Part shown: one piece after another, positions 30,849 to 38,521 of the stretch
Numbering within the stretch: position 1 is the stretch's first letter
How the letters are laid out: each line of letters opens with the position of its first letter
Origin: Clostridiales bacterium VE202-01
Lineage (GTDB): Bacteria; Bacillota_I; Bacilli_A; Erysipelotrichales; Coprobacillaceae
Direction of reading: 5' to 3'
NCBI GenBank assembly: GCA_000508865.1
Contig: BAHP02000005.1
Location: forward strand, 1 to 59,624
DNA: 59,624 bases
Made by a program: the position numbers and the translations under genes
The notes under the pieces: generated by a model
The model's input: only the letters and a program-made list of their open reading frames with translations
What the model was told of the DNA's origin: nothing
The model's database searches: none

Positions 30849-31575
30849 TTAAATAAATGTTTTAATTTCGCGCTTATCATCTTTCATCTTATTATAAGCC
30901 ATTAATGCTGCCTCTTTGGAAATATTACATTTCATCCGATAAATTGGTACTTTTTTTTAAAACCTCCTCTAACATTATAAATAATTCTTCGAGCATAATC
31001 TGATTTCTTGGCAAAATTGTTTGTTGTAGAATCAGTGGTATTACTTTTTTAGTCGTGATCAAATCAATTCTGTTTTCTATTCCTCTTTCAAGCATACAAA
31101 TTGCCTGTAAAGGCACTCTTAAATTCAAATTTTCATCAGTTTTACCACTAAAAGGTGTCCCATAAGCAAAGCACTTCCCCTCTTCAATCCTAATTGCCGG
31201 TTTATCATCATTAATAATAATCGCTTTATCACCAAAACATTCCTGCCATAATTTAGTATGTGTTGATTTACCAGTACCACTTGGAGCTGAAAATAAATAA
31301 GCTTTATTATCAACCACTATAGCTGAGGCATGCAGCATGAATCCCCCTAAATTAATTAATTTGCGATAAAACTCTGACCCTGCAAAAATATATTCGCATT
31401 GTTCTAACGTCAAATGAGGATTTTCTTGTTGTTTAACACGACAAAACGCTTCATTTATCGAAAGTTGTATATCTGATTTTTGTTCATCTACGCGATATTC
31501 TTCCATTTGCTTTTTTAATAAAAAATAAATTGGTTCATATTCAACTATACAACCAGCTATTTTATAAAATCCCAT
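30849..31575 (-). CDS. HPr-kinase-like ATPase of the peptide island; one frameshift near its end
   Basis: The protein has about 241 residues. P-loop SAPSGTGKSTHTKLW (residues 96-110), then AIIINDDKPAIR (Walker-B-like) and YGTPFSGK match the HprK/PEPCK-fold kinases found beside PqqD-like and lasso-peptide genes. One extra base in the T8 run at 30951-30958 ends the frame early at 30925. With T7 it continues as LKKVPIYRMKCNISKEAA to 30849, a sensible ending that also shortens the gap to the peptidase gene to 41 bp. Kinases of this group phosphorylate serine in some lasso peptides; here Ser/Thr in the TTS segment of peptide A is a possible target. Confidence 0.78.
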
Positions 31576-31684
31576 CTTTATTAAATCCTCTTTTCATTAT
31601 TTTTTACTATTTTGAAAACAAACACCTTAAAATATACAGAATAAGAGCTAATAGAATTAGCTCTTATACACTTATATATATTGA

Positions 31685-34570
31685 TTATTTTACAACAAAC
31701 TCTTTTTCAAGAGTATATATTGTTCCATCCATACAAATATCTACCATTACTTTATAAGTAGCTCCTTGGGTAAATTTATATCCAGCCTCTATAAAATATA
31801 CAGTACCATCTGAATTATATGAACTTCTTAGCATCATTTTATTGGTTAAACTTCCTCCTGAAACTACTGCAAATTTAACTTCATCATAACTTGTTGATGG
31901 TCGATAATCTAAAATATCTACCGAATTAGTAAACTTGATATCAATTTCTGTAGGAAGCATAGAATCGCCAGTTAAATAAGCTTCAACAGATTCAATATCT
32001 ATCGGTAATACAGGATTAGGATCTACTGGTGGAATATAATCAGGAATTTTGGCTACTGTATGCGAAGCATATCCTGCCTGATAGTTTCCAGCTTCATCAA
32101 CATATACCATAAATACATTTTTGTCAGTTCCATTATATGGAATCTCGATTTCGTTATATCCAGCATACATTACTTTACTTGTTGAAGCAACTGCACCACT
32201 TATAACGTCAGCTGCTTTTGGTGTATTATTTTCATTACTAACAGCACCGTTCCATGAATATGTACCAATATACAATGTTCCCGCTTCATCAGAATTAAAA
32301 CTAAACTTAATTTTGTCTTCAGCAGTACGTTCTACTGTTTCTGATGTTATTCTTGGGGGATTAAAATGTACTACAAAGTTCTTTTTAGCCACAGTACCAT
32401 CACTAAAAGTTATTTTAGCTGTGTATTGATTATCAAGATGACCATAGTTTTCTGGAATAACGATCGTATAAGTTAAACGATCTGGACTTGTTATTAAGGT
32501 TGCTTTATCAATTGTAATTGCTGAATTAGCAGGACAGATAAATGAGAAGTTTTGTAATGTCAATACTTCTTCTGGAGCCTTATTCAATTTAATTGTAATT
32601 GTATTCATTGGCTTTTCTTCAACAAATTCAATTTGATATTCTCTAGAAATATTTGGATCTTCTTGAATCGAACCACTAATATCTAAAGGTCCATGAACAT
32701 CAGATTCTCTACCATCATATGATTCTAAAACATAATACATTTTATAACTGGTACCCTTATTTAATCCATTAATTAATACTTTATTAAAACCTGTTTTAAT
32801 TTCTTGTTTATATCCCTTTTTAACTAAATCAACACTAATATCACTTGATCTTGAAGTTTCCATTATTTGCGTATGTCCAGGAATATAAATATATACATAT
32901 CCACCTTCATCAACATCAAATAAATCGAATTCTGCTCTAGTTTCTTCACTTCTTAAAACAGTTGCATTGGTTACTGTAGGACAATTTACTTTATAAGAAA
33001 ATTCTTTTTGAATAATTCTTCCATCATCTAATTCGATAGAAAATGTATATGTGTCATCTCTAGCAAAAGTCGATGTTGAAATATCATATGTCTTATTATC
33101 CGCAGTTGTTACATCTAAAATCGTCATTATTGTTCCACCATGGCATAAAATTGCCATATCTTCTTTTGTCAACGATTCATTAGTAGCGTTAGATAAAGTA
33201 ACGATCATTCGATTCATCCCTTTTACTTCTACAGCTTCAATACTATAATTAATTACTAATCCAATATTGTTGTTTCCATTGTCTTCAACTTTATCAACAT
33301 TTCCACTACCAGTAATATTTGTACCTGTTCCATTAACAATAATATTTCCAACGTTATTATTTAATTCAATATTTGAACCACTAGCACTATTAGAAATACT
33401 AACATTACCTACTGTATTATTGATTACTGTATTTTCGACTTTGGTATTGATATTTATATTATTAACATGAGCCACACCAGATACAATAGCACTTCCATTA
33501 AGAATTACATTATCTACATTTTTATTTAATGTTAAAATACTTCCATTAGCACTTGCATTTACTGTTATATTCCCAACTGCAAGATTAATACTTAAATCTG
33601 CAAGATTAGATACTAATAAATTATCAATAGTTAAATCACCATTAACAGTCATATTACTAGCAGCCACTAAATTTGGTAGATTACTTCCTTCTTTTAAATT
33701 TAAAACTACCTTACCTGAAGAACGCACACTTCTAGCTTCCATAACTGTATCAATGCTATCGAAAAGAGTTTTTTCTGCATTGATCTCAACGTTAGCTTCA
33801 CTTGAAACCTCTAGGTTTCTAATTCTAATATTATTAAAATTGATCTTTCCTGATTGTACAGAAGAATCAATAATAACATTTTTATAATTTCTGATACTAC
33901 TTGTTCCATTCAAATCATAATTATCATTAACAATATCTGACTGTGTAATTGTCAAAGTATCGCGATAAAACCCTTTGTATTCATCGCAAACATCAATTAT
34001 ATTTTTTACGACCCAATCCTTTTCTTCACTACTTCTTTGTAAAGAACCAGCCATTTCTTGAGAAACTGTATAACTAGACTGCATCAAAGTCTGATTAGAA
34101 TATGCAATATCATCACCAATTTTAATGTATGCTCTAGCTGCATATCTTGTATTAAAATTAGAATTTTTAAGTCCCGTCAAAACACCCGTAAAATACACTT
34201 TATTATTTTCTGTTTTAAAATTTTGACCAGCAACAATTTTCATAGGAGTATAAGTTGTACCATTTAATACATATTTACCATCAGCAGTTAACTCAGCTCC
34301 TCTATTGGCTTCTAAAACCGATCCTGGTAATATTATTGTCCCATATTCAACTGTTTTTCCAGCTGTCTTTAATTCATTTAAATAATCTTGATCAATAGAT
34401 GAAATAACTCGTAGTCCTAATTTATCATCTATACGTATTTCCATTGAATCAATATTTAAATTTTCATCAACTTTAGCTGGTTCTACAGCAAATAATACTC
34501 CTAAATTCCCAAAAATCATCGTAAATATAAGAGTTAAGCTTATCCATAACTTTTTATTTTTTATATTCAT
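31685..34570 (-). CDS. Large secreted surface protein with beta-solenoid and Ig-like segments
   Basis: The protein has about 961 residues from ATG 34570 (GAGAGGAA upstream). Signal peptide (LWISLTLIFTMIFGNLGVLFA). Residues ~40-190 form a domain seen in other gut Bacillota surface proteins (MEIRIDDKLGLRVISSI ...). From ~250 to ~430 is a run of short Asn/Val/Ile-rich repeats (GNITVNAS, NVDNVILNGS, VGNVSISNS, VGNIIVNGT), as in a right-handed beta-solenoid. Ig-like domains follow. No LPXTG or other anchor is seen, so attachment is unknown. It lies 110 bp upstream of the HprK-like kinase gene and 12 bp after the small membrane protein. Confidence 0.65.
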   Translation of the reverse strand: MNIKNKKLWISLTLIFTMIFGNLGVLFAVEPAKVDENLNIDSMEIRIDDKLGLRVISSIDQDYLNELKTAGKTVEYGTIILPGSVLEANRGAELTADGKYVLNGTTYTPMKIVAGQNFKTENNKVYFTGVLTGLKNSNFNTRYAARAYIKIGDDIAYSNQTLMQSSYTVSQEMAGSLQRSSEEKDWVVKNIIDVCDEYKGFYRDTLTITQSDIVNDNYDLNGTSSIRNYKNVIIDSSVQSGKINFNNIRIRNLEVSSEANVEINAEKTLFDSIDTVMEARSVRSSGKVVLNLKEGSNLPNLVAASNMTVNGDLTIDNLLVSNLADLSINLAVGNITVNASANGSILTLNKNVDNVILNGSAIVSGVAHVNNININTKVENTVINNTVGNVSISNSASGSNIELNNNVGNIIVNGTGTNITGSGNVDKVEDNGNNNIGLVINYSIEAVEVKGMNRMIVTLSNATNESLTKEDMAILCHGGTIMTILDVTTADNKTYDISTSTFARDDTYTFSIELDDGRIIQKEFSYKVNCPTVTNATVLRSEETRAEFDLFDVDEGGYVYIYIPGHTQIMETSRSSDISVDLVKKGYKQEIKTGFNKVLINGLNKGTSYKMYYVLESYDGRESDVHGPLDISGSIQEDPNISREYQIEFVEEKPMNTITIKLNKAPEEVLTLQNFSFICPANSAITIDKATLITSPDRLTYTIVIPENYGHLDNQYTAKITFSDGTVAKKNFVVHFNPPRITSETVERTAEDKIKFSFNSDEAGTLYIGTYSWNGAVSNENNTPKAADVISGAVASTSKVMYAGYNEIEIPYNGTDKNVFMVYVDEAGNYQAGYASHTVAKIPDYIPPVDPNPVLPIDIESVEAYLTGDSMLPTEIDIKFTNSVDILDYRPSTSYDEVKFAVVSGGSLTNKMMLRSSYNSDGTVYFIEAGYKFTQGATYKVMVDICMDGTIYTLEKEFVVK

Positions 34571-34581
34571 TTCCTCTCTCC

Positions 34582-34839
34582 TTATTCTGTTAAATCCCAT
34601 GGTATTTCAGCCTCATTATCACCAAAAGAATCTACATTTTTATCTTGAGCGTTTTGATCAATATCTTCATCACTATCTTTACTATTATTATCATCTGTGT
34701 TTTTAAAATCTTGTTGAGGAACAGGATTTCTTTCTACAGACTGTTTATTTTGAATTCCTTTATTACAAACTTGACCCAATATAAATATTCCAATAATAAT
34801 TAAAATAGTAATAATGCCCATGAATATCTTTTTTTTCAC
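34582..34839 (-). CDS. Small membrane-anchored acidic protein (island partner B)
   Basis: The protein has 85 residues: N-terminal membrane helix (about 4-24; IFMGIITILIIIGIFILG), an Asn/Asp/Lys linker, and an acidic tail NVDSFGDNEAEIPWDLTE. The tail resembles the C-terminus of peptide B (GDNDGEIGGDWEGVPD), which is encoded just upstream. This mirrors peptide A and its lipoprotein partner at 19134. It has no recognised family. It sits between peptide B and the 961-aa surface protein, probably in one transcript. Confidence 0.6.
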   Translation of the reverse strand: MKKKIFMGIITILIIIGIFILGQVCNKGIQNKQSVERNPVPQQDFKNTDDNNSKDSDEDIDQNAQDKNVDSFGDNEAEIPWDLTE

Positions 34840-34894
34840 TCTACCACCTTATTAATCAATAGATAATTAGACAATCTTTAAATTTGGATAGCTT

Positions 34895-35023
34895 TTAATC
34901 TGGTACTCCTTCCCAATCACCACCGATTTCTCCATCATTATCACCGATTCCACTCATTAAAATAATATCTTCAGCATTAAATTTAATAACATCAATTTCT
35001 GGTACTGCATAGTTTTCTTTCAT
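34895..35023 (-). CDS. Short YxxPE peptide B (candidate precursor peptide)
   Basis: The peptide has 42 residues from ATG 35023, preceded by GGATGGAGA. The N-terminus MKENYAVPEIDVIKF and following AEDII align with peptide A. After MSG comes an acidic Gly-rich tail, IGDNDGEIGGDWEGVPD. It has no Cys. The next gene encodes a membrane protein with a related tail. The conserved leader-like half and variable acidic half are what one expects of a ribosomally made precursor with an RRE-bound leader. It lies upstream of the kinase, peptidase, NTase-like, PqqD-like and exporter genes. Confidence 0.65.
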   Translation of the reverse strand: MKENYAVPEIDVIKFNAEDIILMSGIGDNDGEIGGDWEGVPD

Positions 35024-35072
35024 AACATTCTCCATCCTTTATAATATTTAATAATAGGTAATAACTAACATG

Positions 35073-35203
35073 TTGTAATATTTAGAATAAATATTACAAT
35101 AGCTTATAAGCTATTGCGAATCAAAATATTTTTTCATTTCACTCCTTTCTGTTATTTTTATCTTCAAATTCGGTTAAAACCTCTATTATTCTATCTAATC
35201 TAA
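35073..35203 (-). repeat. Double-palindrome element, copy B, with short ORF
   Basis: TTGTAATATTTA-GAA-TAAATATTACAA (35073-35099) overlaps palindrome CAATAGCTTATAAGCTATTG (35097-35116). Relative to copy A the hairpin loop is inverted (GAA for TTC) and the second palindrome differs by paired C/T and G/A changes. On the minus strand a nine-codon frame (35111-35137, MKKYFDSQ-stop, with AAGGAG upstream) ends inside the palindrome. It lies between the 54-aa secreted peptide and peptide B genes. Confidence 0.8.
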
Positions 35204-35219
35204 ATATAAATTACAACAT

Positions 35220-35384
35220 TTATACATCATTTCCATCAATTCTTTCATATCTAGCATTTGTTAACTGCCCACTTCTTGAAACTTGTTCTTGAGCATGAAA
35301 AACAGTTAAATTAGATGCTACCATACTAGTAGCTAACACCAAGCTTAACCCGATTTTCTTGATGTTTTTTAAACTATAAAACAT
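35220..35384 (-). CDS. Small secreted peptide at the head of the island
   Basis: The peptide has 54 residues from ATG 35384, with GGAGGGAAAGG upstream. The N-terminus (YSLKNIKKIGLSLVLATSM...) is a typical Sec signal with probable cleavage after FHAQ or nearby. The mature part is about 22 residues (EQVSRSGQLTNARYERID... in part). No family was recognised. It is the first gene after the island leader region and precedes peptide B. It may be a secreted signal or structural peptide; this is a guess. Confidence 0.55.
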   Translation of the reverse strand: MFYSLKNIKKIGLSLVLATSMVASNLTVFHAQEQVSRSGQLTNARYERIDGNDV

Positions 35385-35669
35385 TTTCCTTTCCCTCCTT
35401 GTCTTAATAGTTCATCAATTTGCAAATAATCTTAAAATATCTCCTCCTTACAGCATAACACTTATTCTATTTCATCTCCCTCTACAATAGAACAAGTGTA
35501 ATATGCTAAAAAATGGTCTAAATTATCCCACCTGTTAAATTGTATCATTTTAAATACAATTTTTCTTTGTCCTTTTTACATATTAATTTATACTTTTGAT
35601 AAATTTTAAGAATAATCTATTATCACAATAAAAAACAGTAAGTATATTTCTTACTGTTGATTCCTATAG
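35385..35669 (-). promoter_or_regulatory. Leader region of the peptide island with a long hairpin
   Basis: No gene was found. Arms AGCATAACACTTATTCTATT (35452-35471) and its near-complement (35486-35507) form a ~20-bp hairpin with a 14-nt loop. Further upstream a smaller inverted pair ATTGTAT/ATACAAT (8-bp spacer, about 35543-35564) may be an operator. No clean -35/-10 pair stood out. The hairpin may be a leader RNA element or a protein-binding site. Confidence 0.45.
35634..35658 (-). terminator. Terminator of the MsbA-like exporter gene
   Basis: AACAGTAAG (35634-35642) pairs with CTTACTGTT (35650-35658); on the minus strand TTTTTATTG follows. Confidence 0.85.
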
Positions 35670-37406
35670 TTATCGCATATTTTTTCCTAAATAATAAAAA
35701 CTTGCATACTGTCCCTTTTTCTTTAATAATTCATCATGAGTTCCTTCTTCTACGATTCCCTCATGAGATAAAACACAGATCCTTTTAGCATTTTTAATCG
35801 TTGAAAGACGATGAGCAATTACTAAAGTAGTTCGATTCTTTGCCAGGGCTTCTAAAGATTCTTGAACAACATGCTCACTTTCATTATCTAAAGCGCTCGT
35901 TGCTTCATCAAAAATCAGAATTGGCGGATTTTTCAAAAATACTCGAGCAATACTTAATCGCTGTTTTTGACCACCAGATAACTTAACACCACGCTGTCCA
36001 CAATCTGTATTATAACCATCAGGAAGTTCCATGATAAAATCATGAGCATTAGCCTTTTTAGCAGCCTCGATAACTTCTTCATCACTAGCTTCAAAGCAGC
36101 CATAACGAATATTATCTAATATTGTTCCGGCAAATAAATATACATCCTGCTGCACGATTCCGATGTTCTGGCGCAATGAATTTAACTTTATATCTTTAAT
36201 ATTTTGACCATCGATCAATATTTTTCCCTCACTGACCTCATAAAATCTTGGTAACAAAGAACAAATCGTAGTTTTACCAGCACCTGATGATCCAACTAAG
36301 GCAATATATTCCCCTGGATGGATTTTCAAATTTATATTTTTTAAAACATAATCACTCTTTTGATTGTATCTAAAAGCTACATTACAATATTCTATTGATC
36401 CTTTTACATTTTCTAAATTACGAGCATCCTTTTTATCTTTTATATCTGGTTCTATTTCTAAGACTTCCATAAATCTCTCAAAACCAGTGATCCCTTCTTG
36501 AAATTGTTCCGTAAAGTTAATGAATTTCTTAACAGGATCAATCAAATTGTTGATATACAACAAAAAGGCTACTAGATCCGCTACATTAATAATATCTTTA
36601 GAAATGAAAATCGAACCAAAGATTGCTGCTGCAACCGTAATCATACTTGTAAAAGCACCTAAGCCTGAATGAAATTTTCCCATATAAAAATAACTATTTC
36701 TTTTACTATTTACATAGTTACTATTTTCATCATGAAATTTATTTATCTCATAGTCTTCATTTCCAAAGCTTTTTACAACTCTGATTCCTGATAAGTTATC
36801 CTCAATTCGGGCATTTATGTCACCTACTCTTTGCTTATTTATTTTAAATGCTTTTTTCATTTTTCGATTATAGTAATAAATAAAACCACCCATTACAGGA
36901 ATAAAAGCAAAAACGATCAAAGTTAATTGAAGATCAATATTCACTAAAATGATAAAAGCACCAAAAAACTTAATAAGAGAAATGACAATATCTTCAGGTC
37001 CATGATGATATAATTCTGTCAAAGAAAATAAATCATTAGTTAAACGCGACATTAACTGCCCAGTCTTTTGTTCATCATAAAAACTAAAAGACAGCTTTTG
37101 ATAATGCGTAAAAAGTTCATTTCTAAGATCACGTTCCATATAAACACCCATTACATGACCCTGATAAGCAACAAAATAATTACATAGATATTCTATGATA
37201 ACTAATATGATCATAAATATTCCCAATTTATAAATGACGCTGATTTCAAAATTATGATCAACTAGAACTGTTCCTGTTAGGTAACGGATGATCATCGGAA
37301 AAACAAGAGTTATTCCAGCAGCAATCATGGCACAGAATAAATCCGCTAAAAACAATCGTAGATACGGGCGATAATATGATAAAAATTTTCTTCCTCTACT
37401 ACCCAT
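35670..37406 (-). CDS. ABC exporter, MsbA/LmrA-like
   Basis: The protein has 578 residues: six-helix exporter domain (~1-310) then an NBD with Walker A GSSGAGKTT, signature [14 protein letters not shown], Walker B ILIFDEATSALD, and H-loop IAHRLSTI. It is full length for a homodimeric or half-transporter exporter. It is monocistronic and divergent from the Na/Pi symporter gene. The intergenic region has PhoP-box-like repeats in both orientations. The substrate (lipid or drug) is not predictable. Confidence 0.88.
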   Translation of the reverse strand: MGSRGRKFLSYYRPYLRLFLADLFCAMIAAGITLVFPMIIRYLTGTVLVDHNFEISVIYKLGIFMIILVIIEYLCNYFVAYQGHVMGVYMERDLRNELFTHYQKLSFSFYDEQKTGQLMSRLTNDLFSLTELYHHGPEDIVISLIKFFGAFIILVNIDLQLTLIVFAFIPVMGGFIYYYNRKMKKAFKINKQRVGDINARIEDNLSGIRVVKSFGNEDYEINKFHDENSNYVNSKRNSYFYMGKFHSGLGAFTSMITVAAAIFGSIFISKDIINVADLVAFLLYINNLIDPVKKFINFTEQFQEGITGFERFMEVLEIEPDIKDKKDARNLENVKGSIEYCNVAFRYNQKSDYVLKNINLKIHPGEYIALVGSSGAGKTTICSLLPRFYEVSEGKILIDGQNIKDIKLNSLRQNIGIVQQDVYLFAGTILDNIRYGCFEASDEEVIEAAKKANAHDFIMELPDGYNTDCGQRGVKLSGGQKQRLSIARVFLKNPPILIFDEATSALDNESEHVVQESLEALAKNRTTLVIAHRLSTIKNAKRICVLSHEGIVEEGTHDELLKKKGQYASFYYLGKNMR

Positions 37407-37474
37407 CTAATGCATCCCCTTTCATAGTTATCTATCATATCATAATTTGTCAAAGATTTTAAGTAAAATAGTTT

Positions 37475-37535
37475 TGTTAAGATTTTGTTAATTTATTTTA
37501 CAAATAATTTACAGAATCTTAACATTTTATTATTA
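37475..37535. promoter_or_regulatory. PhoP-box-like repeats between the exporter and Na/Pi symporter genes
   Basis: On the plus strand TTTACA (37497), TTTACA (37508), TTAACA (37519) and TTATTA (37530) recur with an exact 11-bp period, the layout of PhoP boxes in Bacillota. In the opposite orientation TGTTAA at 37475 and 37486 (TTAACA on the minus strand) also repeat at 11 bp. TTTACA (37508-37513), 17 bp and TATTAT could serve as the symporter promoter. Confidence 0.65.
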
Positions 37536-37557
37536 TTGTCTTTAGGAGGATGATTTT

Positions 37558-38520
37558 ATGACTTTAGCAGATATAAACTGGCCGCTGATATTAGCGGGAC
37601 TGGGGCTATTTTTATTTGGAATTGAATATATGGGGGATGGATTAAAAGGCTATTCTGGTGATAAATTGAAAAATATTATCGACAAATATACTTCTAGTCC
37701 ATTTAAAGGAATCTTGATTGGAGCTTTTGTAACCTGTTTAATTCAATCAAGTTCGGGAACTACTGCATTGGCGATCGGTTTGATTCGTTCAGGCTTAATG
37801 AGCCTTGAACAATCAATTGGAATAATTATGGGGGCCAATATTGGAACTGTTATAACTTCTGTATTTGTTGGTTTAAAAATATCTCAATATGCTGTTTATT
37901 TTATAATTATTGGTGCTTTTTTCTTGATGTTTTCAAAGAACAAAAAGACTAAATATATGGGACAAGTTATATTTGGCTTTGGCTGTTTATTTTATGGTCT
38001 AGAATTAATGGGCGATAATTTAGCCAATATTTCTAAAGTACCTGAATTTAGTCAAGTTGCCAACTATTTGTCACAAAATCCATGGTTAGGATTATTAGGT
38101 GGCACTCTTTTAACTACAGCTGTTCAATCATCAGCTGCAGTTATTGCAATTGCTCAACAAATGTATGGTTCAGGGGCAATCGGGCTATCGATTGCATTAC
38201 CATTTCTATTTGGTAGTAACATCGGTACTACCATAACTGCGGTGTTAGCTTCATTTGGAGGAACTATTCCAGCTAAAAGAGCTGCTTTTTTCCACGTCTT
38301 ATTTAATGTTGTTGGTTCAATTATATTTATGTTGATTTTAACACCTTTTACAATGCTGATCCAATGGTTAGCAAGTTCATTACATATTTTGCCAGAATTA
38401 CAGTTATCACTAGCTCATGGTATTTTTAACATTGTAACAACAATATTCTTCTTTCCTTTGATCCCTTCAATTGTTAAACTAATCAAAAAAATTCTACCAA
38501 ACAGTAAAAAAGAAAATTAA
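37558..38520 (+). CDS. Na+/phosphate cotransporter family protein (NptA/YjbB type)
   Basis: The protein has 320 residues and about eight membrane helices. The duplicated QSS motif of the Na/Pi cotransporter (PF02690) family is visible: TCLIQSSSGTTALA and TTAVQSSAAVIAIAQ. G-rich stretches GANIGTVITS and GSNIGTTITA follow each. The family imports phosphate with sodium. Unlike fused relatives, its PhoU-like part is a separate gene starting one base after the stop. PhoP-box-like repeats upstream suggest phosphate-starvation control. Ribosome site TAGGAGGATG. Confidence 0.9.
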   Translation: MTLADINWPLILAGLGLFLFGIEYMGDGLKGYSGDKLKNIIDKYTSSPFKGILIGAFVTCLIQSSSGTTALAIGLIRSGLMSLEQSIGIIMGANIGTVITSVFVGLKISQYAVYFIIIGAFFLMFSKNKKTKYMGQVIFGFGCLFYGLELMGDNLANISKVPEFSQVANYLSQNPWLGLLGGTLLTTAVQSSAAVIAIAQQMYGSGAIGLSIALPFLFGSNIGTTITAVLASFGGTIPAKRAAFFHVLFNVVGSIIFMLILTPFTMLIQWLASSLHILPELQLSLAHGIFNIVTTIFFFPLIPSIVKLIKKILPNSKKEN

Positions 38521-38521
38521 T

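Noticed and set aside
19293-35023. Calling the island a lasso-peptide cluster
   Set aside because: The YxxP leader, PqqD-like protein, kinase and NTase fit, but no asparagine-synthetase-like cyclase or transglutaminase-like B2 protease is present in the window, and the peptide tails lack the usual core layout.
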